DNA from: Ephydatia muelleri
Lineage: Eukaryota > Porifera > Demospongiae > Spongillida > Spongillidae
Length of the DNA: 64,000 bases
Assembly: GCA_013339895.1 (NCBI GenBank)
Contig: JABACO010000023.1
Coordinates: forward strand, 5,109,175-5,173,174
Direction of reading: 5' to 3'
Both the position numbers and the translations under genes were made by a program. Under the pieces are notes generated by a model. It was not told the origin of the DNA. It saw only the letters and a list, made by a program, of their open reading frames with translations, and made no database searches. This document shows, piece after piece, positions 46,201-56,470 of the stretch (position 1 is the first letter of the stretch; each line of letters begins with the position of its first letter).

Positions 46201-49200
46201 ATCATCCTACACGTAGGACCATCATCCTACACGTAGGACCATCATCCTACACGTAGGACCATCATCCTACACGTAGGACCATCATCCTACACGTAGGACC
46301 ATACACGTAGGACCATCATCCTATGCGTAGGACCATCATCCTAAACGTAGGACCATCATCCTACGCGCAGGACCATCATCCTACACGTAGGACCATCATC
46401 CTACGCATCATCCTACACGTAGGACCATCATCCTACACGTAGGACCATCATCCTACACGTAGGACCATCATCATCCTACACATAGGACCATCATCCTACA
46501 CGTAGGACCATCATCCTACACGTAGGACCATCATCCTACACGTAGGACCATCATCCTACACGTAGGACCATCATCCTACACGTAGGACCATCATCCTACA
46601 CGTAGGACCATCATCCTACACGTAGGACCATCATCCTACGCGTAGGACCATCATCCTACACATCATCCTACACGTAGGACCATCATCCTACACGTAGGAC
46701 CATCATCCTACACGTAGGACCATCATCCTACACGTAGGACCATCATTCTACACGTAGGACCATCATCCTACATGTAGGACCATCATCCTACGCGTAGGAC
46801 CATCATCCTACACGTAGGATCATCATCCTACACGTAGGACCATCATCCTACACATCATCCTACACGTAGGACCATCATCCTACACGTAGGACCATCATCC
46901 TACACGTAGGATCATCATCCTACACGTAGGACGCATCATCCTACACGTAGGACCATCATCCTACACGTAGGACCATCATCCTACACGTAGGACCATCATC
47001 CTACACGTAGGACCATCATCCTACACGTAGGACCATCATCCTACACGTAGGACCATCATCCTACACGTAGGACCATCATCCTACACGTAGGACCATCATC
47101 CTACGCATCATCCTACACGTAGGACCATCATCCTACACGTAGGACCATCATCCTACACGTAGGACCATCATCTTACACGTAGGACCATCATCCTACGCGT
47201 AGGACCATCATCCTACACGTAGGACCATCATCCTACGCGTAGGACCATCATCCTACGCGTAGGACCATCATCCTACGCGTAGGACCATCATCCTACACGT
47301 AGGACCATCATCCTACTCATAGGACCATCATCCTACACGTAGGACCATCATCCTACACGTAGGACCATCATCCTACACGTAGGACCATCATCCTACACGT
47401 AGGACCATCATCATCCTACACATAGGACCATCATCCTACACGTAGGACCATCATCCTACACGTAGGACCATCATCCTACACGTAGGACCATCATCCTACA
47501 CGTAGGACCATCATCCTACATGTAGGACCATCATCCTACGCGTAGGACCACCATCCTACACGTAGGATCATCATCCTACACGTAGGACCATCATCCTACA
47601 CATCATCCTACACGTAGGACCATCATCCTACACGTAGGACCATCATCCTACACGTAGGACCATCATCCTACACGTAGGACCATCATCCTACACGTAGGAC
47701 CATCATCCTACATGTAGGACCATCATCCTACGCGTAGGACCATCATCCTACACGTAGGATCATCATCCTACACGTAGGACCATCATCCTACACATCATCC
47801 TACACGTAGGACCATCATCCTATGCATCATCCTACACGTAGGACCATCATCCTACACGTAGGACCATCATCCTACACGTAGGACCATCATCCTACACGTA
47901 GGACCATCATCTTACACGTAGGACCATCATCCTATGCGTAGGACCATCATCCTACACGTAGGACCATCATCCTACGCGTAGGACCATCATCCTTCGCGTA
48001 GGACCATCATCCTACGCATAGGACCATCATCCTACACGTAGGACCATCATCCTACTCGTAGGACCATCATCCTACACGTAGGACCATCATCTTACACGTA
48101 GGACCATCATCCTACGCGTAGGACCATCATCCTACGCGTAGGACCATCATCCTGCACGTAGAACCATCATCCTACACGTAGGACCATCATCCTACACGTA
48201 GGACCATCATCCTACGCATCATCCTACGTGTAGGACGTCTGGAGATTAAAGGTTAAAGTTTTACATGTAACAGCAGAAACTAATATTTTCAGCCATCTGC
48301 CTCACAGTGACCCTCTTAACACATTGTTCTAGGGGTGTTCACCTCCAAAATTTCTTGATTTATTACAAATGACATGGCTGACTAGTGCAACGAAGAACTG
48401 GTACTGCACATAGCAGTCATCTTTACGATGGATACATCATTCTGACTTCAACGCTAATTTTGCTTTCTATTGGGCAAAGTAGTCGAACATTTTTTTATAC
48501 AGTATCCATTTGAGAAGAATGAGAGTTAATGAAATTAGTATTCCTACCACTTCTAATAACAGCCACCACTGGATCATTTCATTACCAGTCACAGTACAAT
48601 GGACAACCAATGGTTAAGACCACTATGAATCCCTCACCAGTACACCCTTACCCCCCCCCCCCCCTTCACACCCAATCTCCCTCTCTCTTCACTCATAAAG
48701 CTTCCAGATGAGGACACATTGTCTTGCCTTCTAGGTGCTTGACTTGCATCATTCCTTGTACCTCGCCCATGTAGAGGGACTGGAGGAATGAGTCTGATGA
48801 CACAAATGACACTGAATTGGTAACACATTCCTGTCTCTGTGCAAGTACAGCCGCCTGGGGGAGAGAGTGTGACAATTACACAGATATATATTATGCGGCC
48901 AATATGTAATTGAACACACCATAGCCTTAATGCATGCCTGGTAATGCATCAATGGTACAAATGGTACTAGAAACAATGATAAAGGTACAGTATCAATATA
49001 ATAATTCACAAAGATATGAAATAAATAACAATACTGAACTCAAAATATCACATACTGTTTGCCACATTAATTTTTAATGATCTGAAATAGTGCCGCAGAA
49101 GAATTTCCATGATAAAAGGATGACAAGACCATTGGCACTTTTTATTAACATTCAAAACTTTGCTCATCTACATGTACTGTAAAATACCACAAATAAGTTG

Positions 49201-50747
49201 TCCCCCCCCCCCCCCCCCCCCCCCCCCGCACCAACAAAAAAAAGGCTCATGTTTTCACGTGCACATCTCCGTAACCATGAATGTCTCCTCAAACCTATTT
49301 AGCATTTCAGGAAATAAAATGGTACATTATGAAAAAAGATATGCAAAAGGTTCACAATTACGAAACAATGGATGTTAAAACACAAGCAATTTTATTTATA
49401 TTGGGGGCGGAGGGAGCTTATTTGTGGTACTTTATGGTACATGCATTAATGATGATACACAGTATACTGTAAGCAAATTAGATTATGTATTGCACAATGA
49501 CTGCAATTAGTGGCAGTAGCACTGCATCTCAATCTACATTGCTCGTAAGATATGCAAAGCTTATCAATCACACACTCACTCATACTGTACACCAAGGTAC
49601 AGTAACTTACTGGAATGTGTTTGGAGTTGACATTCAGTTCAATGTGTTTGTAGAGCTGAGATGCAGCCAGACTGACCCCAGTGTGGTGGTGGAGACCAAG
49701 AGAGGCAGAACTGGTTCGATGAAGGTATTCCTATGCAAAACGAGGTGGATGGGTGGAGGGATTTGTGGATGATCAGTCATATACAAATAGTGTCCAAATA
49801 CATATACAAGAACGTGGAACCACTAACTTATAAAGTACTGACATTAGGTTAGCACAATGCGCATAAATCTGCTTTTATAATTTACTGTACCAAAATCAAC
49901 AAATATGCACTTGCAATACAATTGCAAAGCAGATATGCTACTAGCAATCCACATTTAACACGCAATGGCACAACACATGCTCACATAAATCACACCAACA
50001 TGAGTACATGTGTCTTACTCTCTTACTTGCAATATGGCTTTACATTGGGCAGGTGCCCACTTCATTGCCAGGTCCACAATTTGCTGACACCGTGTTGCAA
50101 TATAGCTAACAGATTTCTACAAAGGATTAAAAGTCAGCATCTGACCCAAGAGTTAGTACGATGGATGGCTGATAAACTGTCCATAGCTAGCTAGCATCAT
50201 TAAACACATACAGAATCACTGGTTGCAGGAGTACTTATTTACTAAACCCCTGGAAGGTGCATCATTCCTAAATCTCTGCACTATGATCTACCATCACAGT
50301 GCATTAAAGATGCACTGTACCTGTGCACATTGGGCTAACCTCTCTTTTGTCCATCTTCTCAGGCACAATGATGGAGTAAGGCAAGTGAGGCAAGCTGACG
50401 GTCAATGACTGCCGATGGTGTGGCTCCTGTCAATGGAAGAATGGCTGCATTAGGAGGGCACTGTGACTGCTTATGGGGTATGGGGGGGAAGAATATATTA
50501 CTGCACTGACCGATTCCACAGTATGCTAAACATAGAGGCGGACCTACATGTACAGTGTACCCATCCTACTATCATGGTCTCCACTACTAAAGTTCAAGCA
50601 CACCATTAATTACGTGTGCATTAACACTGCATTGAAACAAAGCTGTGACAATGGACACCCACCATCTTGTACAGAGTGATTGTGAGCTCTTGAAGAAGGT
50701 CCAGCATAGTGTGAATGACATCCTTGTTCCATAACAGGTGGGGGAAC
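36959..50747 (-). CDS. PI4KA: Phosphatidylinositol 4-kinase alpha, 13 exons recognised (partial)
   Basis: A host lipid kinase gene that makes PI4P at the plasma membrane. Minus-strand exons: 50,663-50,747; 50,340-50,426; 50,027-50,116; 49,611-49,730; 48,744-48,854; 44,257-44,385; 43,784-43,913; 43,409-43,569; 43,236-43,343; 42,970-43,032; 38,632-38,717; 37,874-37,988; 36,959-37,049. Their products follow the order of the PI4KA alpha-solenoid: FPHLLWNKDV, LPHLPYSIIVPEKM, DLAMKWAPAQCKAILQ, SLYMGEVQGMM, NVTQLPVRVFCEEAV, FAVAWKWTISEKKGMFAPP, LLRERIYNAALDFF, KMLLKRRNLILGL, EVNRLIHSEPVNFINIPEAA. The N-terminal exons lie beyond the recognised set. Some middle exons between 38,717 and 42,970 were not found, and the kinase domain was not found below 36,959. 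Introns hold microsatellites and a piggyBac-type element. Confidence 0.8.
37148..37249 (+). repeat. 52-bp tandem duplication
   Basis: CATGAAGAGGCACTTGTACA at 37,148 recurs at 37,200 with an identical following sequence, in a PI4KA intron. Confidence 0.9.
37678..37832. repeat. Compound CA minisatellite (CACACCCATACACACACAGA)
   Basis: Units of 20-30 bp of CA repeats interrupted by CCATACACACACAGACA. All frames are open by composition only. Confidence 0.9.
39270..39338. repeat. TG microsatellite
   Basis: An interrupted (TG)n tract, 69 bp. Confidence 0.95.
39346..39444. repeat. 39-bp inverted repeat hairpin
   Basis: 39,346-39,384 (TGCTTTCGGCCATAGTGTCG...) is inverted at 39,406-39,444 around a 21-bp loop, with no mismatch seen. 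Read on minus, the left arm translates as QGNVTADTMAES. Confidence 0.85.
39445..42230. other. Gene-poor stretch within the PI4KA locus
   Basis: Expected to hold missing PI4KA exons, but none was recognised. The 40,090-42,180 part has long weak frames on both strands and may be a decayed insertion; no domain is identified. Confidence 0.3.
43115..43202. repeat. TG microsatellite
   Basis: An interrupted (TG)n/(TGCG)n tract of about 88 bp in a PI4KA intron. Confidence 0.95.
45444..45458 (+). repeat. piggyBac-type left TIR
   Basis: CCTTTAATCTCCAGA directly after TTAA. Exact inverse of 48,238-48,252. Confidence 0.9.
46188..48236 (+). repeat. 20-bp palindromic minisatellite, about 100 units
   Basis: The unit CCTACACGTAGGACCATCAT repeats about 100 times with sparse variants (CGCGTAGG, CATGTAGG, GGATCATC, truncated CATCATCCTACGCATCATCC). 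Each unit contains the near-palindrome TCCTACACGTAGGA, the same motif that lies next to both element termini. Higher-order copies exist: the variant string CATGTAGG, CGCGTAGG, GGATCATC recurs near 46,770, 47,519 and 47,711. Confidence 0.95.
48238..48252 (-). repeat. piggyBac-type right TIR
   Basis: TCTGGAGATTAAAGG directly before TTAA. Exact inverse of 45,444-45,458. Confidence 0.9.
49201..49227. repeat. Poly-C tract
   Basis: 27-bp C homopolymer. Another of 14-15 bp lies near 48,650. Confidence 0.95.
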
Positions 50748-50749
50748 CT

Positions 50750-52136
50750 GCAGATGCGTGTACGTCAACTCAATGTAGCACCTCTGGTTACCAACACTTA
50801 TTCATGTACACTGTACGGTATGTAGTCTAATTGATTACCAATGCCACCAATTCTTGCTGCCTTTTGCCTATCCCATGTTTGGTACATGTATCAACTGATT
50901 GATCATAACAGGACCAGGTTAGCTAGCGTACATGGGAGTATGCTGGCTCACTCAGACCAAGGATTTACTGTAGTTCCTGCTTACTGGAAAAGGTCTCTGG
51001 GCCACAGCCTGGAGCTATTTCTCAAATACATGTACATGTATTTTGCTACCCTGGCATGACGCCAATATATCACTATAACCCATGACATACATGACATGTA
51101 AGTCACAGGAATAACACCAACCCCTTGAGAGTTTCACATAGTGAGGACTAGCAACAAGGTATTTGAAGCAGTGCACCGGAAGAGTGCATTGGGTTCGAAC
51201 GATCACATATATACACTGTATTGTACGTACATGTATGTGTACTAGCTGTGGGACTGACTCTTTCACCATGATGTGTGCAATGCAAATCGCTGCATAAACT
51301 CAACAAACTACTAGCTAGCCATTACAATGTCCAGAGAAGGTGTACATCCTATATTTTGATCTTCACCATGCAAGATATTTTTTATTGTACCTTCTTGGAA
51401 TGTTTCTACAGTGTATAGTGTAGCTCAAACTATGCGTAATGAAACGAAAGGAAAAAATGGTGGGTTTTGAAACATTGACATGTTCTACATATACAAAGTG
51501 CACGTTGCATAATGTACATGTATGTCCATATGCATCGTGTCATTGATGGATTATATGCCAACGGACACAACAAATGAAAGCAACACTTCATTATCATGTC
51601 TCAAACACTAACACGAAAGCCACGCTCACAGAGACAATCCATACATAGGACTACTACTGCAAGTCCACAGTTGACTGCATGCTGTGGAATAGATGAACTG
51701 GAAATTAAACCCTCTCGTGGTAACCTAAGGTCAGTGGGTGACACTGGTACACTACCACTTACTGTAAGAGAGAATTAACCCCTACTACTACCAAGTTCTG
51801 GGACCGAAGGGAATGAGTTAAATACACAAATAATGACGTGGACAGTTTATCTAGATCGACGGATTCTCCCCCCAAAGTAAAAAATGGCCATTTTTTGGCT
51901 AAAAAATGGCGCAAAATCGAATCTATAAGTATTCAATGAATCTTTAGTTGATCGTCTATGGACTACTTTATTTAAACTTGAGAAAGCATGTTTCATTACC
52001 TTGTGACATTCAAGACTTCAATTCAAGCCTACAATTTCGCCGTCAACGTAGGTGATTCACGCGTGCAAGAATAGGGCGCGCTAAAATTGCTTAAGTCTAT
52101 GGCGCACGTGATTCGTTTCCAATCCCTCTATATAAA
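50750..52136. other. No confirmed gene
   Basis: A minus-strand reading near 51,120-51,210 (CTLPVHCFKYLVASPHY) could be a further upstream PI4KA exon but is not verified. The remainder shows no feature. Confidence 0.25.
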
Positions 52137-53165
52137 ATGGCAACGAAAAATCCCGGTGAGTGAGACAATTTGTATATGCATGTAACAGGGTGGATATAAG
52201 TGGTTGGAACATGTAGAAGGGGCGTGTGGTTGGGGGTTCCTATCCGCGCAAATTAGCACGAAACCTTTCAACTTGCGAATAACGGAGGGAAGGTAAAATT
52301 TATTGGCTCGGTTCTAGAAGTTCATGAAAAGTGTTTGTGTGTGTGGGGGGGGGGAGGGAGGGTGAACCCTAACACCCACAACAGCCGTCACAGCTAAAAA
52401 ATGGAAAATTGGCACGTTTTCATTTCAAAATTTCTGGGTGGGTAGTGGTTGTGTGATCGTTTTGGAGTCTTTATGAAGGTGTTTAGACGTTGTAGATCGT
52501 GATATGTCTGCTATTGGTATCCGTAAAGTGTACTTTTTGTGTACTTTTCCCAGAAAAGTGATTCGGATCTGGAATATTTAAGTAGACACATTGAATCAGA
52601 GATATATCTATTGAGTGGCGTGATCAGTATTTTGTACGTGTTGTTCATGTGTTATAGGATAAGATGGCTCGCAAATTTAGTTTGGGTCGGTGAAATTGAT
52701 GCGGAGAGAAAATCCCAACAAAAAAATAAATCAATGGGAATTGTAAAAAAAAAGGGAGGGCCTACAAAGAAAGTGAGTTAAGGAGCATATAGAAACCTTG
52801 TGTTTCACTACCTACATGCTGCAGATAGACGACTCTCCACTGCGATACATTTGCTAACCATGCCACAATGCAATTTGTACACTTGTGTAAAATTGAGCAT
52901 GGAAGCTCCAATCCAACAGCAGCTAATGTTACTAAGTCCGTGACAATAACTGAGAATCTAATGTGGTCAGTGAATGTTCATGGACACAAGTTGAATGCTG
53001 GTACGTGCAAAGGTTTGGGCTATGTACAAGACATGATAACAACAAAAGCAGCACTTAGTAGTCTGATACGACAAATAGACAGCTTCAGTGTTTGTCCAGG
53101 AAATCCTGAAAGTCATTTTCTTGCACTAGCAGATGCTCGCAAGGGTATTTTCATGCTCCAATCAA
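52137..53165 (+). pseudogene. P-like element gene, 5' exons
   Basis: A TATATAAAA box at 52,129-52,137 overlaps a start codon (ATGGCAACGAAAAATCCCG, then a GTGAGT donor). A lysine-rich exon follows near 52,670-52,772 (KSMGIVKKKGGPTKK). The exon 52,868-53,165 (WSVNVHGHKLNAGTC, SFSVCPGNPESHFLAL, DARKGIF) is the same module as the minus-strand P-like gene at 60,640-60,840 (VKLCIGNPDTDLVNM). A cysteine reading RTLRCNECELLVSNNRC continues near 53,210-53,265. No downstream transposase core was found on this strand. Confidence 0.45.
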
Positions 53166-53302
53166 ACGCATGGTAGCTTTTATAGATTCATTCTTTCCTG
53201 TTATATATAAGAGAACACTACGCTGTAACGAATGTGAACTCTTAGTTAGTAACAATAGATGTGTTGCTTTCGTAATCCAGTTGATTTTTAGTACATTTTT
53301 TG

Positions 53303-55620
53303 TTATCTGCTGTAATGTTTCAGAAATGCTCCAGCAATTATAAATCCTCTGATTGTGACCCACGATTCAATGATTTCCGTCAACAGTTGTTGTCTAACTA
53401 CATCATGCAGTTCTACAGCAATCATAGACCAGTAGAATTGAATGCTATCGTTGTTGGTTATCTGAGCAATGGTTACTTGCTTTTTTTTATTTTTCATAGC
53501 TATCCAATGATGTTAACATTTTCTTAACCAACATTCAGAATAGATCATATTGTATGTATTTGGATCAAGCCTCCCTGGTCTATTGTTAAAAGCCATCTCT
53601 TAGTGTACTCCAAGCAATGTCTTTACGAATGTGTACAGGTTGGTTTAGTATTCTTTTGCAAAAGTCCACGGAAAATACCCAGCAGCATAGCGCAATGTGC
53701 ATTTAGGTCATTCTCAGTGAAATCAACATCTTCAATTTGCTTGCTGCTCATTCACTTTATATTTCATCATCACAAACATTCCAAACAATTTTTCGTGCTC
53801 GTATTCCCTTAGCAAAGGATCTTCAAAGTACTTCACATCTAAAGCACTGCTTTGCAAGTAATCTTTCTATAGTATAAGAAGCTCAGATATCCCTGTTGAA
53901 TTGAATTTGCTCCACAAATGCCTCTTCTTACTGTGAAAAGCCTTTTTACTCTTTGGTTAGCGGGATCAGGCACAAGTTCTGACTATTTTCTTGGCAAGGC
54001 TCTCAAACTTGTCCCAGCCATCATGGTGGTCATCGGCACTGGAGTCAAGTATGACTTTTGCTGCTTCCATAGCTAGCTTCATTCTACGAGTGTCTAGCTG
54101 GCAGTCCTCGTCATCCAAAATGGCACAAATAGTGCTTCAAAGTATCACAGCAGACATTGGGAATACAGTGTATGAACAGAGATAATATAGTAGGGGGATT
54201 GGAAGCAGAGGCAATTAGCACTGATTATCGCAGCGCATCCTTGGAAGAAGTGCTAGTACCTGGCATAGGCAATGCGTGTGCTTCTCTTTTTCTCAACTCC
54301 ATCTAGGCAGATAAACAAGCTACACAATATCATCTCAATTGGAAAAAAAACTCGAGGAAAAGATTGTCAAACACAAAGCACTGAAAAAAAAAAAAGAACA
54401 TACAGAATGCATGCAATTAATCACACTATAGTGTTTTCCTCAGGGCTTTTGACTTTTGGGTCGTCTTTTTCTGGGTCACCTGGTACCTCTCAACCAACGC
54501 ACTAGCCATTGAAAAACCTCGAATAACTATCCATAGATCAATGATCATTTCAAGGATAGTGGTGGTTACTTCGTCACTCCACGAAGCAGTCAATACTGAC
54601 CATCAGAACAATACGTCATCGTTTGTCTTCATTTGAACTTTCACATCACCAAGTTCAGACCCTGCTAGTATGTGATTTCATATGGAGTACTCCATGGTTA
54701 GGAAAAGCTCAAATGTTAAGTTGTTTATATGGGTAAGACCTCCATGATCTATAGCATAAACCCATTCAGTGGATGGGCCAGGTCTTCACCATCACATGCT
54801 ATGAGATCATTTAAGCACAATAAAAGATCTTTCTTATTCTTGTGACCACTTTTGATAAGTTTCTTCTTCAAAGCTCGTAGTATGTACCCAGCAGTGTAAC
54901 GAATGGCATTGAATTCGATTCAGTCATCTCTTACAGCTGGTTTGTTGTGACAGTAGTGGGCCTTGATAAGTGTCTTGAACATTGAATGCCCCACAAATTG
55001 TATGAAAAGAGATAATGTTGTGCCACAACCTGTGCTGAGTAAAAACTCTTTCCATTCACCCAGATACTTTTCTGAAGTGCGCAAAGAATGGTACTTGCTC
55101 CAAATGGCTCCCCGTATGTTAGATGTGCTGGGATCTTTCAAACTTAAACAACTTTTCAGCAAATCTTGCATTCCCAATGCAAATGCTTGTGCTTCATTTG
55201 GATGGTGTGATGTCCATCCCATCACTGTGGTAGCCGTTCTGAGAGCCAATTGGCAGGCATTGTTTTAAAAGTAAAGATTCTGTTCTCTTGAATATCTCGT
55301 ATTGCTCTCCACATGACCAGTATTGAAATAAAAGCAGCATGTGTGTTTTTTGCACAATGCATCCCAAAACATTTACGTACCACAGGGAGTTATATCCCAC
55401 TCGACTGCACCGCTTTCAATATCTGCATGAGATGTACAAATGACATATAATAGGTAATACACAAAACTTAGTAGATCTACTAACAAAATGGAGTGGTAGA
55501 GGTAGATAGATCATCTTCATCAGCAGAGCTTTTAAACCTACCCCTTACACATCGACGCTTAGGCAGTGGGGTACTCGGTTCATCTTGATGTTCGCTCTGA
55601 CTCTCCCCCTACAGTTTCCA
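53303..55620 (-). pseudogene. Decayed 'LRYTAGY'-family mobile-element gene
   Basis: Minus-strand pieces in order: STPLPKRRCVRGRFKSS (about 55,530-55,570), a WTSHHPNEAQAFALGMQDLL / IWSKYHSLRTSEKYLGEW exon (54,920-55,249), NAIRYTAGYILRALKKKL then KKDLLLCLNDLIACDGEDLA (54,760-54,910), and a C-terminal IQFYWSMIAVELHDVVRQQL / IESWVTIRGFIIAG (53,303-53,450). I recall this chain of motifs from repeated sponge proteins of unknown function. Stops and frameshifts break the 53,500-54,750 part. Confidence 0.5.
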
Positions 55621-56277
55621 AAAACAAGACTTCAACAGAAAGACCCTATCACTCGAAACGCTTGAGTGTTTTTGAAAAATTCTGCAACATTTGGGTTATC
55701 ATTGACACCCCCTCTTTGTCTCTGAAACCCAAAAAACCTCTCTAATGGATCTTGGCAGAGACGTTGGCTTAAAAAGGAGTCAACACTTGGAATGGTGAAC
55801 AAATACCTAACAAGTTCAACAAATGACTTGCCTAACCAGAAAAGAAAGAGTTGGAAAGTTAATGACTGCTTACCACAACCATGTTAACACTTACATCCGA
55901 ACACCGTACAGTGTCTCAGCACTCAGCAGCATCTTATTTTGTTGAGCTGTAGAAAACCCAGGTCTCCTTCTAACAGATGCCTCCCATTCAGACAAATATG
56001 TCAAGAACACTTCTTCTAACCACTAAAATATTAAAGAAATATGTTACATAGTTTCAAACCCCATGCATGTCCTACACTTATACCTTGAGCCTGAAATCTT
56101 CAGCAGACCTGAAAGGTAACTGAAATGGCTTCATTGATGAGCGACCTTTGCTAAAATTCTGTACATTCATGATGTCAAAGAATTTATCAACTAGCCCCAC
56201 AAAATGAGCCGTTTCTCAGGCTTTGTCCCCACACACAAGTGGCAGGGCTCTGGAGACAGATGAACTAAAAACCTTAA

Positions 56278-56340
56278 TGATAGATCGATTACGCGCCTAC
56301 GTGTAGGCGAAAAACGCAATTTAAGCCTACCTGTAGGCGT
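56278..56340 (+). repeat. piggyBac left end with two palindromes
   Basis: CGCCTACGTGTAGGCG (56,295-56,310) and GCCTACCTGTAGGC (about 56,324-56,337). Probable transposase binding sites, mirrored at the right end. Confidence 0.75.
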
Positions 56341-56470
56341 TCTTTTGTATAATGCTAAGGTACTTTTTCGTGATATAAAAATTTGCAAATTGATACTATG
56401 CAAAGCTGAAACATTGCTCTTTCTATTAAAAGTTATTTCATTCTCGTTTCTAAACCGAATCGTCGCGTGC

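Larger units (their letters stand above)
45444..48252. mobile_element. Non-autonomous piggyBac-type element carrying a minisatellite
   Basis: A perfect 15-bp terminal inverted repeat CCTTTAATCTCCAGA lies at 45,444-45,458 and inverted at 48,238-48,252. It is flanked on both sides by TTAA (45,440-45,443 and 48,253-48,256). TTAA target sites and CCYT termini are diagnostic of piggyBac-type elements. Just inside each end is a copy of the palindrome TCCTACRYGTAGGA (GTCCTACGCGTAGGAC at 45,464-45,479 and TCCTACGTGTAGGA near 48,222). There is no transposase; 45,480-46,180 is non-coding or unrecognised and the rest is a 20-bp tandem array. It lies in a PI4KA intron. Confidence 0.85.

Noticed and set aside
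46188..48236. CRISPR-like regularly spaced repeats
   Set aside because: The 20-bp units are contiguous and the spacer (CCATCA) is constant. There are no unique spacers or cas genes, and the context is eukaryotic. It is a minisatellite.
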